From Microbacterium allomyrinae (GTDB lineage Bacteria > Actinomycetota > Actinomycetes > Actinomycetales > Microbacteriaceae): 64,000 nt of DNA. The notes beneath the pieces were generated by a model. That model was given only the letters and a program-made list of their open reading frames with translations. It had not been told where the DNA came from and made no database searches. The stretch covers positions 310,001-374,000 of the forward strand of contig NZ_JAGTTN010000002.1 in the NCBI RefSeq assembly GCF_020682705.1. Reading direction: 5' to 3'. Positions within the stretch are counted from its first letter, which is position 1; each line of letters begins with the position of its first letter. Made by a program: the position numbers and the translations under genes. Below, in pieces: positions 8,782-20,489 of the stretch.

Positions 8782-10755
8782 TCACAGATCGAGATCCGGG
8801 ACGTCGACGCGGACTTTCAGTGTATTGGCGCGACCGGGTGCACGACCCTTCGCCGGGCGGCGCCCCTTGACCGCAGCGCTCACGACCGAGGCGCGAAGGC
8901 TCTCTGTCACGCGCGGCCCCAGACCGTAGTCGAATCGCACGAGGGCGCGCACGGTTTCGTCGTGGGCGAGCGGGCCCAGCACGGCCTCGGCGTCCAGTTC
9001 GGGGACGGCGGCACGGAGCGCCTCGAGGGCGGCATCGACGGCACGCCGTGGGCCGTCGACGGAGGCGACGCGCACGGTCGGCGGCATGCGCAGCGGTGCA
9101 CGCTCGGCCAGCTCCGTCCGCGCGTAGCCCGGCTGCGTCCACGTCGCGAGAGCGCGCGCGACGGGGCCCGTCACGCCGACGAGGTGCACCGGGGCGCCCG
9201 GCGCGGCCAGGGCCGCCGCGTTCGACCACCACCGCAGGCACGACTCGCCGATCCTCAGATCGTCGGCCAGCAGCATCCGGTCGCCGTCCAGCAGGATGAC
9301 CGCGCGGTAGCCGCCGACGGCGAGGGGCTCCGCACCCCGCGTCGACACCACGAGCGCGGGCCGACCGTCGATCTCGGTGACGGGATGGTCGCCGTCCGCG
9401 ACGATGACGCGGGTCCCGGGAAACGCGCGGCCCAGCTCGTCCGCGGTGCGTTCGCTTCCCGAAGACGCCATGCGAAAGCGCGTCGACGAGCAGTCGGGAC
9501 ACGCCCAGCTGTTCGCCGAGCGGCCGCACCACGTGCACGTCGGCACAGCGCCCTGACGAGCGGCGTGCAGCGGGCCGCCGCAGTGCGCGCAACGCGCCGG
9601 ATGCCGGCACTCCGCGCACACCAGCACAGGTGCGTACCCGGGGCGCGCGACCTGCACGAGCACCGGGCCGCTCGCCAACGCCTCACGTGCGGCGGCGAAG
9701 GCCGATGACGGCACGCGTGCCCCTCTCGATTCCCCCTCGCGTGTCGCGCTGAGCACGACCCGAGGGCTGCGCCTGCGGGCCGCAGGCAGTTCCCGCACCC
9801 ATCCGACGGCGACGAGCCGCTCGACGTCGGTCGTTCGGGTGTGCCCTGCGAACACCAGCGCGCCTCCGTCGAGCTCCTGTCGCAGCAGCGCGGCATCACG
9901 GGCGTGCACCCCAGGACTGAGCGGCTCGGCCAGGAGAGGATCGCCGTCGTCCCACAAGGCGACGAGACCGAGCTGGGCGACCGGCGCATAGACCGTGGAT
10001 CGATTGCCGATCACGACGCACGGCGCCTCGGCGAGCGTCCGCAGAAACGCGGTGTAGCGCGCGGGAGCGCTCTGCTTCGCATCATCGCGGACCAGTGCTC
10101 CCACCGGCACATACGTGGCGAGCACCGCCTCCAGCTGCGCACGGTCGCGATGATCGGGCACGGCGATGACGGCGCTGCGGCCCGAGGCGAGAACATGCAC
10201 GGCGGCGGCGGCGAGCAGCACCGCCCACGCTCCGACCGCGGCGCCGTCATGCACGGCCGGAGATGGCGGGGCATCCACGGCCAGACGCTCGCCATCAGCC
10301 AGCGCGGCGGTGAAGCCCGGGTACTCCGCAAGCACGCTCGCCGCCCACGCGGCCGACTCGGCGGCGACCTCGGGGGTCGCGGGCGGGTCGGCGGCGATCC
10401 ACGCCTTCTCGGCGCGCACCATGCGCCGGGCGATGGCGAGGCGCAGGATGTCGCCGGCCGAGCCCGCCGCGCGGTCGGCGGCTCGCCGGGCCAGCGCATA
10501 GAGCCGCGCGGGCAGGACCGGCACCGGCGAGACCACGGCGTCGAGCTCGGACAGCGGACGGTCCGAGGCATCGGGCTCGCCGAGCTCGACCAGGTAGCCG
10601 TCCACCATCCGCCCCGCGCTGCGCAGAGGCACGCGTACCCGCACGCCCGGGAGGGCGTCAGTGGCGAGGGCATCGGGGATCGCGTAGTCGAACAGGCGAT
10701 CCAGCTGCGGCAGCGGTGAGTCGATCAGCACGCGCGCCACGCGCCGAACGCTCAT
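8782..10755 (-). CDS. priA: Primosomal protein N' (PriA), ATPase motifs degenerate
   Basis: PriA restarts stalled replication forks. This 657-residue protein keeps the N-terminal DNA-binding region (VARVLIDSPLPQLDRLFDYAIPD) and the zinc-binding cysteine cluster in the helicase core (pairs CAEC, CAHC, CTWC, CPDC, about residues 375-420). The ATP-binding site is not recognisable: where the GxGKT loop should be there is DGAAVGAWAVLL, and the DEEH box is replaced by LWDDGD. Loss of these motifs is known for actinobacterial PriA, so it is probably a structural loader rather than a helicase. It lies between metK and fmt. Confidence 0.92.
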   Translation of the reverse strand: MSVRRVARVLIDSPLPQLDRLFDYAIPDALATDALPGVRVRVPLRSAGRMVDGYLVELGEPDASDRPLSELDAVVSPVPVLPARLYALARRAADRAAGSAGDILRLAIARRMVRAEKAWIAADPPATPEVAAESAAWAASVLAEYPGFTAALADGERLAVDAPPSPAVHDGAAVGAWAVLLAAAAVHVLASGRSAVIAVPDHRDRAQLEAVLATYVPVGALVRDDAKQSAPARYTAFLRTLAEAPCVVIGNRSTVYAPVAQLGLVALWDDGDPLLAEPLSPGVHARDAALLRQELDGGALVFAGHTRTTDVERLVAVGWVRELPAARRRSPRVVLSATREGESRGARVPSSAFAAAREALASGPVLVQVARPGYAPVLVCAECRHPARCAHCGGPLHAARQGAVPTCTWCGRSANSWACPDCSSTRFRMASSGSERTADELGRAFPGTRVIVADGDHPVTEIDGRPALVVSTRGAEPLAVGGYRAVILLDGDRMLLADDLRIGESCLRWWSNAAALAAPGAPVHLVGVTGPVARALATWTQPGYARTELAERAPLRMPPTVRVASVDGPRRAVDAALEALRAAVPELDAEAVLGPLAHDETVRALVRFDYGLGPRVTESLRASVVSAAVKGRRPAKGRAPGRANTLKVRVDVPDLDL

Positions 10756-10821
10756 GGTTGCACTCCGCGCACTCCCGGGAGGCTGCGTCGGGGGTCACGC
10801 ACCGCGCTCACGCGGCCGACG

Positions 10822-12015
<1,194 letters not shown>

Positions 12016-12050
12016 CGATGCTCCAGATCGGAAGAGTGCAGGCACCAGTA

Positions 12051-12085
12051 TGCCCCCGAAGGCGGACATCACCGCCTCGGGGGCA
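12051..12085 (-). terminator. Strong hairpin between rpoZ and metK
   Basis: Positions 12051-12065 and 12072-12085 are complementary over 14 bp with one unpaired A and a short loop; the stem is mostly G-C. It follows the rpoZ stop on the minus strand. There is no clear T run after it, as is common for actinobacterial terminators, so function is inferred from stem strength and position. Confidence 0.6.
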
Positions 12086-12102
12086 TCAGGACGTAACGGG
12101 CT

Positions 12103-12357
12103 CTACTCGATGTGACGCAGACGCAGCTTGTCCTCGTGGATCTCGTGCATCGCGATGGTGAGCGGCTTGTCTTCGACGGTCGAGTCGACGAGCGGGCCGA
12201 CGTTGTCGAAGAGGTTGCCCTCGTGCAGGTCGGAGTAGTAGTCGTTGATCTGACGCGCGCGCTTGGACGCGAAGATCACGAGCTGGTACTTCGAGTCGAC
12301 CTTGCCGAGCAGGCTGTCGATGGGGGGCTCGATGATGCCCTGGTTCGTTCCGGCCAT
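12103..12357 (-). CDS. rpoZ: RNA polymerase omega subunit
   Basis: Small subunit that stabilises the beta' subunit of RNA polymerase. The 84-residue protein carries the conserved [19 protein letters not shown] segment (about 23-41). A textbook AGGAGG site lies 6 bp before the ATG at 12357, which sets the start; the 21 extra upstream codons are not used. It sits directly downstream of the mIHF-gmk fusion gene, an order conserved across actinobacteria. Confidence 0.96.
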   Translation of the reverse strand: MAGTNQGIIEPPIDSLLGKVDSKYQLVIFASKRARQINDYYSDLHEGNLFDNVGPLVDSTVEDKPLTIAMHEIHEDKLRLRHIE

Positions 12358-12448
12358 GGGAATCCTCCTGGATCGGATGACGGATGGAGAGTTCTGAGCG
12401 CCTCGGACGCACCGAGGCATCCCACCATTCTACGCGAGCGGGAGTCGC

Positions 12449-13345
12449 TCAGCGCGCAAGCCGTGCAACCTCGTCGGCTGCGCGCGCCACGTCGTCGTTG
12501 ACGACGCGGAAATCGAACTCCCCCTGCGAGGCGAGTTCGGTCTTGGCGGTGCGCAGGCGACGGGTGCGCTCGGCGGCGTCTTCGGTGCCGCGTCCGACGA
12601 GTCGCTGCACGAGTTCGTCCCAGCTCGGCGGCAGCAGGAACACCAGGGTCGCCGACGGATCGGCGGCCCGCACCTGACGTGCGCCCTGCAGGTCGATCTC
12701 GAGCAGAGCGGTGCGCCCCTCATCGAGAACCTTCTCGATCGGGCCGCGGGGCGTGCCGTAGCGATACGCATTGTGCACGGTGGCGTGCTCGAGCAGTTCT
12801 CCCTCGGCGACGAGGCGGTCGAACTCGGCGTCGTCGACGAAGTAGTAATGCTCCCCGTCGACCTCCCCCGGCCGTGGCGCGCGGGTCGTCGCCGACACCG
12901 ACAGGTGGATCTCGGGATGGTGCTCCTTGATATATGCGGCCACCGTCCCCTTGCCCACGGCCGTGGGACCGGCGAGCACGACCAGACGGCTGCGGCCGCC
13001 GCGCGGCTCGAGTTCGGGCCAGCGGTCGTCGAGGAAGCGGCGAAGATCCTCGCGCTGGCGCGAGCCGAGGCCGCCGAGACGCTTGACCGGTGAGATCTGG
13101 AGGTCCTGCAGGATGCGGTCGCGTTTTCCCTCGCCGATCGCCGGAATGGCCGTGAGGAACTCGGGCACGCGCATCGCGCCGGCGGGCGACGTGGGCTCGG
13201 CCAGGGCACGACGCAGAAGCTCCTGGGGCGTGATGACCCGCATCGCGACGTCCTTCTTCAGAGCGGCGCGTTCGCGGCGGGCGGCGACGGCGCGACGGGA
13301 TGCCGCGACCCGGTCGACCTCGGGAGGCGTGCGCACGTCAGACAT
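12449..13345 (-). CDS. gmk: mIHF domain-guanylate kinase fusion
   Basis: Residues about 1-110 match the actinobacterial integration host factor: a basic helix (AASRRAVAARRERAALKK), then helix-hairpin-helix DNA-binding motifs (IPAIGEGKRDRIL at 67-79, RLGGLGSRQ at 89-97). Residues about 118-298 are guanylate kinase (GMP to GDP): P-loop AGPTAVGKGT at 125-134, GMP-binding SVSATTRAPRPGEVDGEHYYFV, and lid region. The two are usually separate neighbours, mihF then gmk. ATG at 13345 overlaps the pyrF stop by 8 bp; an internal ATG at residue 35 would cut the mIHF helix. No frameshift or stop separates the domains. Confidence 0.93.
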   Translation of the reverse strand: MSDVRTPPEVDRVAASRRAVAARRERAALKKDVAMRVITPQELLRRALAEPTSPAGAMRVPEFLTAIPAIGEGKRDRILQDLQISPVKRLGGLGSRQREDLRRFLDDRWPELEPRGGRSRLVVLAGPTAVGKGTVAAYIKEHHPEIHLSVSATTRAPRPGEVDGEHYYFVDDAEFDRLVAEGELLEHATVHNAYRYGTPRGPIEKVLDEGRTALLEIDLQGARQVRAADPSATLVFLLPPSWDELVQRLVGRGTEDAAERTRRLRTAKTELASQGEFDFRVVNDDVARAADEVARLAR

Positions 13346-14198
13346 GAGCGCCGTTCCGGTACAGCGCGGCGCGCTCTTCGATGCGCGCGACGATCGCGGC
13401 GGGACCCGCCGACAGGATGCTCCGGCTCTCGGAAGCGACGACGTTCGGAGCGAGCGCGCCGAACAACGAGGAGAGGTCCTCGGCGGAGGCGCCTTGGGCG
13501 CCGAACCCCGGCGCCAGCAGAGGGGCGCCCCGCAGCGCTTCGTCCGACAGGCCCACCGCGGCACGATCCACGGTCGCGCCGACGACGAAGCCGATCGGAC
13601 CCAGACCTCCGGCGAACGCGGCCGAGCCGTTGATCCAGCCCGCGTCCCGCGCGACGCGCTCCGCCACCGACTGGTCGTCGCTCGCGGCGACGTCCACCGT
13701 GCGTGCGCTCTGCAGCGCGAGAGCCTCGGGGTTGCTCGTCGCGGCGAGCACGAACGCGCCCTTGCCGGCACGGACGGCCGTCGTGAGCGTCGCACGAAGC
13801 GAGTCGGGACCGAGATACGGGCTCAGCGTGAGGGCGTCGACCTCGAGCGGGGAGCCTGCAGCCAGCCATGCGCCCGCGTAGCCGTCCATCGTGGAGCCGA
13901 TGTCGCCGCGCTTGGCGTCGGCGATCACGATCAGTCCGGAGTCGCGAGCCGCAGCGAGAACATCCTCGAGGGCGGCGAAGCCGCGCGAGCCGAAGCGCTC
14001 GAAGAACGCCACCTGGGGCTTGACGACGCCGACACGGCCGGCGGCCGCCTCGACGACGCGCAGTCCGAACTCGCGGACGCCGTCGGCGGAGGCATCCAGA
14101 CCCCATTCCACGAGCAGGTGCTCGTGCGGATCGATGCCGACGCACAGCGGCCCGAAGCGGTCGAGCGCGACGCGGAGTCGCTCGCCGAACGAACTCAT
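13338..14198 (-). CDS. pyrF: Orotidine 5'-phosphate decarboxylase, type 2
   Basis: Last step of UMP synthesis. The 286-residue length and the catalytic motif [16 protein letters not shown] (about 90-105) identify the type 2 subfamily used by mycobacteria and relatives, not the short enterobacterial type. N-terminal [12 protein letters not shown] and [11 protein letters not shown] are also typical. The ATG overlaps the carB stop (ATGA), and the stop overlaps the mIHF-gmk start by 8 bp, so the pyr operon probably runs into gmk and rpoZ. Confidence 0.96.
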   Translation of the reverse strand: MSSFGERLRVALDRFGPLCVGIDPHEHLLVEWGLDASADGVREFGLRVVEAAAGRVGVVKPQVAFFERFGSRGFAALEDVLAAARDSGLIVIADAKRGDIGSTMDGYAGAWLAAGSPLEVDALTLSPYLGPDSLRATLTTAVRAGKGAFVLAATSNPEALALQSARTVDVAASDDQSVAERVARDAGWINGSAAFAGGLGPIGFVVGATVDRAAVGLSDEALRGAPLLAPGFGAQGASAEDLSSLFGALAPNVVASESRSILSAGPAAIVARIEERAALYRNGAHV

Positions 14199-17100
14199 GA
14201 TCGTGCCGCCCGATCCGCGGCGTACTCCTGCAGGCTCTTCACCTTGAACCCTTCTCGCAGCACCGGCAGGGCGCTCACTGCCGCACCGAGGACGGCCATC
14301 GTGGTGAACAGCGCCTTGTCGCCGGCGACGGCGGCCGCGCGGATCTCGTAACCGTCGGCACGCGCGGTGCCGCCGGACGGGGTGTTCACGACGATGTCGA
14401 TCTCGCCGGCGTTGATGAGGTCGACGATGTTGGACTCGCCCGAGTCCTGCGTCTCGGAGTACTTGCTCACAACGCGCACCGCGATGCCGTTGCGGGCGAG
14501 GATCTCGGCGGTGCCCTCGGTCGCCACGAGGTCGTAGCCGAGCTCCTGCAGGCGGTGGGCCGGCAGGATCACGGCACGCTTGTCGCTGTCGGCGACCGAG
14601 ATGAACACGGTGCCCTCCAGCGGCATGCCCCCGTACGCGGCCTCCTGCGACTTGGCGAATGCTGTCGGGAAGTCCCGGTCGATGCCCATGACCTCGCCGG
14701 TCGAGCGCATCTCGGGTCCGAGGACCGAGTCGACCGTCTGTCCGTCGGCGGTGCGGAACCGCTTGAACGGCAGCACCGCCTCCTTGACGGCCACCGGGGC
14801 ATCCAGCGGGACGCGCGAGCCGTCCTGGACGGGCAGCATGCCCTCGTCCTTGAGGTCGGCGATCGTGGAGCCCGCCATGATGCGGCTCGCCGCCTTCGCG
14901 AGCGGAATGCCGAGAGCCTTCGAGACGAAAGGCACCGTCCGGCTCGCCCGCGGGTTGGCCTCGATGACGTACAGGACGCCGGCCGAGATCGCGAACTGCA
15001 CGTTGAGCAGCCCGCGCACGCCCACGCCTTCGGCGATCGCGTGCGTCGCGTCGCGGACGCGGTCGATGTCGGTGCGGCCGAGGCTCACCGGCGGCAGGGT
15101 GCAGCTCGAGTCGCCGGAGTGGATGCCGGCCTCTTCGAGGTGCTCCATGACACCGCCGATGTAGAGGTCGGTGCCGTCGTAGAGCGCATCGACGTCGATC
15201 TCGATCGCGTCGTCGAGGAAGCGGTCCACCAGCAGCGGCTTGCCCGGTTCGACGATGACCTCGCCGGCGGTGCGGACGAAGTAGTCCCGCAGGCTATCGG
15301 TGTCGTAGACGATCTCCATACCCCGGCCGCCGAGCACGAAGCTGGGACGCACCAGCACCGGGTAGCCGATCTCCTCGGCGATGCCCACGGCCCCGTCGAC
15401 GTCGACCGCGGTGCCGTGGCGGGGAGCGACCAGCCCGGCATCGTCGAGCAGGCGCGAGAACAGCTCTCGCTCCTCGGCGAGGTCGATCGCGGCGGGGCTC
15501 GTGCCGAGGATGGCATAGCCGGCGTCCTCGATGCCCTTCGCGAGCCCGAGCGGAGTCTGGCCGCCGAGCTGGCAGATGACACCGAGGATCGTGCCCGACC
15601 GCGCCTCGGCGTGCAGCACCTCGAGCACGTCCTCGAGCGTCAGCGGCTCGAAGTACAGGCGGTCGCTGGTGTCGTAGTCGGTCGAGACGGTCTCGGGGTT
15701 GCAGTTGACCATGACCGTCTCGTAGCCGGCGTCCGACAGGGCGAACGACGCGTGCACGCAGGAGTAGTCGAACTCCACGCCCTGACCGATGCGGTTGGGG
15801 CCGGAGCCGATGATGACGATCTTCGTGCGCTCCGAGGGGGTGACCTCGGTCTCGAAGTCGTAGCTCGAGTAGTGGTACGGCGTGAGTGCGGGGAACTCCC
15901 CCGCGCAGGTGTCCACCGTCTTGTACACCGGGCGCAGCCCCAGACCGTGACGGATGCCGCGGACCCGAGTCTCGGTGTCGCCGCGGAGCTCTGCGATCTG
16001 GGCGTCGCTGAAGCCGTGCTCCTTCGCGACGCGCAGGGTCGCGGCATCCAATTCGTCTGCGTGGCGCACGAACTCGGCGACCTCGTTGATCAGCACGATC
16101 TGGTCGAGGAACCACGGGTCGATCTTGGTGGCCTCGAACGCCTGCTCGATGGTCGCGCCCTTGCGCAGCGCCTGCTGCAGCACGACGATGCGTCCGTCGG
16201 TCGGCTTCTTGGCGATCTCAAGCAGTTCGTCCGCCGTGCGGTGCTCCTCGCCCCAATGGAAGCTGGAGCCGCGCTTCTCGAGCGAGCGCAGCGCCTTCTG
16301 CAGCGCGGTGGCGTAGTTGCGCCCGATGGCCATGGCCTCGCCCACCGACTTCATGGTGGTCGTGAGCGTGGTGTCGGCCGCGGGGAACTTCTCGAAGTTG
16401 AAACGCGGCACCTTCACGACCACGTAGTCGAGCGTGGGCTCGAAGCTGGCCGGAGTCACCTTGGTGATGTCGTTCGGGATCTCATCGAGGCGGTAGCCGA
16501 TCGCGAGCTTCGCGGCGATCTTGGCGATCGGGAACCCGGTCGCCTTCGACGCGAGGGCCGACGAGCGCGACACGCGCGGGTTCATCTCGATCACGATGAT
16601 GCGGCCGTTCGCCGGATCGATGGCGAACTGGATGTTGCAGCCGCCGGTGTCGACGCCGACGGCACGAATGATGTCGATGCCGATATCGCGCAGCTTCTGA
16701 TACTCGCGGTCGGTCAGCGTGAGCGCCGGTGCGACGGTGATCGAGTCGCCGGTGTGCACGCCGACGGGGTCGACGTTCTCGATCGAGCAGACGACGACGG
16801 TGTTGTCGGACGTGTCGCGCATGAGCTCGAGCTCGTATTCCTTCCACCCGAGGATCGACTCCTCGAGCAGCACCTCGGTCGTCGGCGAGTCGCGCAGGCC
16901 CGCGCCCGCGATGCGACGGAGGTCTCTCTCGTCGTACGCGAAGCCCGAGCCGAGGCCGCCCATCGTGAACGACGGGCGCACGACGAGCGGGTAGCCGAGC
17001 TCGTCGGCGGCGCTGATCACCTCGTCCATCGTGTGGGCGATGCGCGATGCCGCGACATCCGCTCCCGCGTCCAGCACGAGCTGCTTGAAGATCTGGCGGT

Positions 17101-17482
17101 CCTCGCCCTTGTTGATCGCCTCGAAATTCGCACCGATCAGCTCGACGTCGTACTTCTCGAGGATCCCGTGGTTGTGCAGATCGATCGCCGCGTTGAGGGC
17201 CGTCTGGCCCCCCAGCGTCGGCAGGATCGCGTCGGGCTTCTCCTTGGCGATGATCGTCTCGATGACCTGCCACGTGATCGGCTCGATATATGTTGCGTCG
17301 GCGAAGTCGGGGTCGGTCATGATCGTCGCCGGGTTGGAGTTGACCAGGATGACGCGCACGCCCTCCTCGCGGAGCACGCGGCAGGCCTGCGTGCCCGAGT
17401 AGTCGAACTCGCACGCCTGGCCGATCACGATCGGGCCCGACCCGATCACCAGGACGGAATTGATGTCGTCGCGCTTGGGCAC
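14195..17482 (-). CDS. carB: Carbamoyl-phosphate synthase large subunit
   Basis: Makes carbamoyl phosphate from bicarbonate, ATP and ammonia delivered by CarA, for pyrimidines and arginine. The 1095-residue protein shows the duplicated architecture: two ATP-grasp halves, each opening with a [18 protein letters not shown] motif (start) and [13 protein letters not shown] (about 575), each with the FDYS and NSNP/NCNP motifs, then an MGS-like allosteric domain from about 960. GTG start at 17482 directly abuts the carA stop (TAA-GTG). The stop overlaps pyrF. Confidence 0.98.
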   Translation of the reverse strand: MPKRDDINSVLVIGSGPIVIGQACEFDYSGTQACRVLREEGVRVILVNSNPATIMTDPDFADATYIEPITWQVIETIIAKEKPDAILPTLGGQTALNAAIDLHNHGILEKYDVELIGANFEAINKGEDRQIFKQLVLDAGADVAASRIAHTMDEVISAADELGYPLVVRPSFTMGGLGSGFAYDERDLRRIAGAGLRDSPTTEVLLEESILGWKEYELELMRDTSDNTVVVCSIENVDPVGVHTGDSITVAPALTLTDREYQKLRDIGIDIIRAVGVDTGGCNIQFAIDPANGRIIVIEMNPRVSRSSALASKATGFPIAKIAAKLAIGYRLDEIPNDITKVTPASFEPTLDYVVVKVPRFNFEKFPAADTTLTTTMKSVGEAMAIGRNYATALQKALRSLEKRGSSFHWGEEHRTADELLEIAKKPTDGRIVVLQQALRKGATIEQAFEATKIDPWFLDQIVLINEVAEFVRHADELDAATLRVAKEHGFSDAQIAELRGDTETRVRGIRHGLGLRPVYKTVDTCAGEFPALTPYHYSSYDFETEVTPSERTKIVIIGSGPNRIGQGVEFDYSCVHASFALSDAGYETVMVNCNPETVSTDYDTSDRLYFEPLTLEDVLEVLHAEARSGTILGVICQLGGQTPLGLAKGIEDAGYAILGTSPAAIDLAEERELFSRLLDDAGLVAPRHGTAVDVDGAVGIAEEIGYPVLVRPSFVLGGRGMEIVYDTDSLRDYFVRTAGEVIVEPGKPLLVDRFLDDAIEIDVDALYDGTDLYIGGVMEHLEEAGIHSGDSSCTLPPVSLGRTDIDRVRDATHAIAEGVGVRGLLNVQFAISAGVLYVIEANPRASRTVPFVSKALGIPLAKAASRIMAGSTIADLKDEGMLPVQDGSRVPLDAPVAVKEAVLPFKRFRTADGQTVDSVLGPEMRSTGEVMGIDRDFPTAFAKSQEAAYGGMPLEGTVFISVADSDKRAVILPAHRLQELGYDLVATEGTAEILARNGIAVRVVSKYSETQDSGESNIVDLINAGEIDIVVNTPSGGTARADGYEIRAAAVAGDKALFTTMAVLGAAVSALPVLREGFKVKSLQEYAADRAARS

Positions 17483-18640
17483 TTACTTCTCGCTCTTCTT
17501 CGCCAGGTCGGCGATCACAACGTCGCGGAACCGATCGAACAGGTAGTTGGCATCGTGCGGACCGGCCGCGGCCTCGGGATGGTACTGCACGGAGAACGCG
17601 GGGATGTCGAGGGCGCGAAGGCCTTCGACCACGTTGTCGTTGAGGCCGACGTGACTGACCTCCACGCGGCCATAGCCGTGCGGGCTGTCGAACTCGCCCT
17701 CGACCGGCGCATCCACGGCGAACCCGTGGTTGTGGGCGGTGATCTCGACGCGACCGGTCGTCTTGTCGAGCACCGGCTGGTTGATGCCGCGGTGGCCGAA
17801 CGGAAGCTTGTAGGTGCCCAGACCCAGCGCACGGCCGAGCAGCTGGTTGCCGAAGCAGATCCCGAAGAAGGGCAGGCCGTCGTCGAGCACCTCGCGCAGG
17901 AGCGCGACATGGTCGCCGGAAGCGGCCGGGTCGCCGGGACCGTTGGAGTAGAACACGGCGACCGGCTCGATCGCACGGATGTCGTCGATCGTGACGTCCT
18001 GCGGGAGCACGTGCACCTCGAACCCGCGGGCGGCGAGGTTGTCGATCGTGGCCTTCTTGACGCCGAGGTCGAGCACCGCCAAGGTGCCGATGCGCTCGCT
18101 CGTGGCCGGGGTGATCTCGACGGCCTCGACCGACACGGCCGCGGAGAGATTCTGCCCCGCCATCTGCGGAGCCTCCTGCACCTGGCGCAGCTGCTCGTCG
18201 GCGTCGAGCCCGGCGGACTCGCCCGAGAAGATGCCGCCGCGCATGCTGCCTGCGGCGCGGATGTGGCGCGTCACCGCCCGCGTGTCGATTCCGCTGATGC
18301 CGATCACTGCGTCGTTCACGAGCGCGTCGTCCAGCGACTCGTCGGCGCGCCAGTTCGACACGACGCGAGAGGGGTCGCGGACGATGTACCCCGATACCCA
18401 GATCCGTCGTGACTCGTGGTCTTCGTCGTTCATGCCGGTGTTGCCGATGTGCGGCGCTGTCTGCAGCACGATCTGGCCCGCGTACGAGGGATCGGTGAGC
18501 GTCTCCTGATAGCCGGTCATGCCGGTGGCGAAGACGACCTCGCCGAGAGTCGTGCCGAGGGCGCCGTAGGCGCGGCCGACGTGGCGCGTGCCGTCTTCGA
18601 GGACGAGCACGGCGGGGTCGGACTGGAACAGGGAGGTCAT
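17483..18640 (-). CDS. carA: Carbamoyl-phosphate synthase small subunit
   Basis: Glutamine amidotransferase that feeds ammonia to CarB. The 385-residue protein has the N-terminal CPSase domain ([33 protein letters not shown]) and a class I amidotransferase domain with the nucleophile in [16 protein letters not shown] and the partner histidine and glutamate in [11 protein letters not shown]. The start overlaps the stop of the preceding membrane gene (ATGA) and the stop abuts the carB GTG. Confidence 0.97.
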   Translation of the reverse strand: MTSLFQSDPAVLVLEDGTRHVGRAYGALGTTLGEVVFATGMTGYQETLTDPSYAGQIVLQTAPHIGNTGMNDEDHESRRIWVSGYIVRDPSRVVSNWRADESLDDALVNDAVIGISGIDTRAVTRHIRAAGSMRGGIFSGESAGLDADEQLRQVQEAPQMAGQNLSAAVSVEAVEITPATSERIGTLAVLDLGVKKATIDNLAARGFEVHVLPQDVTIDDIRAIEPVAVFYSNGPGDPAASGDHVALLREVLDDGLPFFGICFGNQLLGRALGLGTYKLPFGHRGINQPVLDKTTGRVEITAHNHGFAVDAPVEGEFDSPHGYGRVEVSHVGLNDNVVEGLRALDIPAFSVQYHPEAAAGPHDANYLFDRFRDVVIADLAKKSEK

Positions 18641-19146
18641 GCGTCGGTTCCCGTCTGGGTCGGGTGGAGGATGCCCGCCACGGCGTCCGCGAGGGCGCGG
18701 GCCGAGGCATCCTGGGGGCGGAAGTAGGAGTCGACGACCGATCCGATGTCGGTGCGCCAGGTGAGACGGGTGAGACCGTTCTTCTCGACGACGCGGTCGA
18801 TGGCGACGGTCGACTGGCTCACGTCGACGATCTGGTCGACGCCGAGTACGAAGCGCGGACGGCCGGTGAGGTCGACCGCGACGCCGGTGTCGGCGACGGT
18901 GACCGTCGCGCGCGAGCGCATGCTCAGGCCGGGTGCGGCGATGCGATCGAGCGGAGCATCATGCTTCGTGGTCGCGACGTAGAGCGCCTCGAAGGTCGCG
19001 AGCACGCGCGCGGACTCGGGGAGTTCGCTCGTGTGGACGAGCGGCCCGGAGTCGCGCCGCGACCGCCGCCACCACGCCCAGGCGAGCACGGCCAGCAGGA
19101 GGACGGCGACGAGGACGATGATCGCGAGCGCGCCCTCGCGGCTCAT
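18637..19146 (-). CDS. PH-like membrane protein of the pyr operon
   Basis: A 169-residue protein with one N-terminal membrane span (residues about 5-27, then a WWRRSRR stop-transfer cluster) and a cytoplasmic beta-rich domain resembling the bacterial PH-like proteins encoded between pyrC and carA in actinobacteria (an equivalent export or membrane protein sits there in Mycobacterium tuberculosis). Function unknown. Both ends overlap neighbours by 4 bp (pyrC stop, carA start), so it is an obligate member of the operon. The fold call is by similarity of position and pattern. Confidence 0.8.
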   Translation of the reverse strand: MSREGALAIIVLVAVLLLAVLAWAWWRRSRRDSGPLVHTSELPESARVLATFEALYVATTKHDAPLDRIAAPGLSMRSRATVTVADTGVAVDLTGRPRFVLGVDQIVDVSQSTVAIDRVVEKNGLTRLTWRTDIGSVVDSYFRPQDASARALADAVAGILHPTQTGTDA

Positions 19147-20489
19147 GCGCGGACCCCCGGCGTGTCGAGGAGGCCGCCCTCGGCCACCGTGACAGTGCCC
19201 TGGTGCAGGGTCCAGCGCACGTCGCCCGGCAGGTCGCGCCCGAGGTAGGGCGAGTTCAGGCTGCGTCCGCGCAGGTCGTCGGTCGTGAAGGGGCGCATCG
19301 GCGCCGGGTCGTAGAACGCGAGCGAGGCCGGCTGCCCCTCGGTGAGCGGTGTGCCGTGCCCGGCGAGGCGCCCGATGTGGGCGGGCTCGCGCGACATGAC
19401 GCGCGCGACGTCGCCCCACGTGATGAGCCCGGTGTCGACCATCGCGGACTGCACCACGCGCAGAGCGCTCTCGAGCCCGACCATTCCGTTCGCGGCGGCG
19501 TGCCATTCGCAGGCCTTGGCCTCGGTCGGATGCGGCGCGTGATCTGTCGCGACGATGTCGATCGTGCCGTCGGCGAGTCCTTCGCGCACTGCGAGCACAT
19601 CCTCTTCGCGGCGCAGCGGCGGGTTCACCTTGAAGCGCGCGTCGTAGTCGCGAACCAGTTCGTCGGTGAGGAGCAGGTGGTGAGGCGTGACCTCGGCGGT
19701 GACGTTCACGCCGCGCTTCTTCGCCCACCGGATGATGTCGACCGAGCCTGCGGTGGAGAGGTGGCAGACGTGCAGGCGGGAGCCGACGTGCTCGGCGAGC
19801 AGCACATCGCGGGCGATGATCGACTCCTCGGCTACGGCCGGCCAGCCGGCGAGGCCGAGTTCGGCCGATACCGCCCCCTCGTTCATCTGAGCGCCCTCGG
19901 TGAGGCGGGGGTCCTGAGCGTGCTGGGCGATCACGCCGTCGAACGCCTTCACGTACTCGAGCGCTCGCCGCATGATGAGCGGGTCCCACACGCAGAAGCC
20001 GTCGTCGCTGAAGACGCGCACCCGCGCCCGGGAGTCGGCCATCGCGCCGAGTTCCGCGAGACGCTCGCCCTTCTGCCCGACGGTGACAGCGCCGATGGGC
20101 TGAAGGGTGACGAAGCCGGCGGCCTCGCCGAGCGCGAGCTCCTGCTCGACGACGCCGGCGGTGTCGGCCACCGGTGATGTGTTCGGCATCGCGAACACGG
20201 CGGAGTATCCCCCGGCGGCGGCGGCCCGCGATCCGGTGAGGATGGTCTCGGATGCCTCGTACCCCGGTTCACGCAGGTGGGTGTGGAGATCGACCAGGCC
20301 GGGGAGCAGAACCAGGCCGTCGACGTCGATCACCGTGGCGCCGGCCCGGCTGAGCCCGGTGCCCATCTCGTCGATGACGCCGTGCGAGACGACCACGTCG
20401 GCGGGAGCCGATCCTTCGACGAGCGCGCCGCGGAAGAGGAAGGTCTCAGCTGTCGAGTCGCCGCCTGCGGCGTTTCGAGACACGCTCAT
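19143..20489 (-). CDS. pyrC: Dihydroorotase
   Basis: Cyclises carbamoyl aspartate to dihydroorotate; zinc amidohydrolase. The 448-residue protein has the metal motif [10 protein letters not shown] (about 67-76), the later histidines in [17 protein letters not shown] and TPHHLLL, and the catalytic aspartate in ATDHAPHP. Start and stop each overlap the neighbouring gene by 4 bp (pyrB and the membrane protein). Full length for the class I family. Confidence 0.96.
   Translation of the reverse strand: MSVSRNAAGGDSTAETFLFRGALVEGSAPADVVVSHGVIDEMGTGLSRAGATVIDVDGLVLLPGLVDLHTHLREPGYEASETILTGSRAAAAGGYSAVFAMPNTSPVADTAGVVEQELALGEAAGFVTLQPIGAVTVGQKGERLAELGAMADSRARVRVFSDDGFCVWDPLIMRRALEYVKAFDGVIAQHAQDPRLTEGAQMNEGAVSAELGLAGWPAVAEESIIARDVLLAEHVGSRLHVCHLSTAGSVDIIRWAKKRGVNVTAEVTPHHLLLTDELVRDYDARFKVNPPLRREEDVLAVREGLADGTIDIVATDHAPHPTEAKACEWHAAANGMVGLESALRVVQSAMVDTGLITWGDVARVMSREPAHIGRLAGHGTPLTEGQPASLAFYDPAPMRPFTTDDLRGRSLNSPYLGRDLPGDVRWTLHQGTVTVAEGGLLDTPGVRA

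Noticed and set aside
12016..12102. SAM riboswitch upstream of metK
   Set aside because: The 87-bp gap is mostly a terminator-like hairpin; no SAM aptamer pattern can fit.
14555..18412. Very long open frame on the plus strand opposite carB and carA
   Set aside because: It is antisense to the carbamoyl-phosphate synthase genes; codon patterns follow the high-GC third positions of the real genes and no protein family is visible.
16482..18710. 742-codon Arg-rich frame on the minus strand overlapping carA-carB
   Set aside because: Same-strand out-of-frame reading of the car genes; biased composition and no family match.
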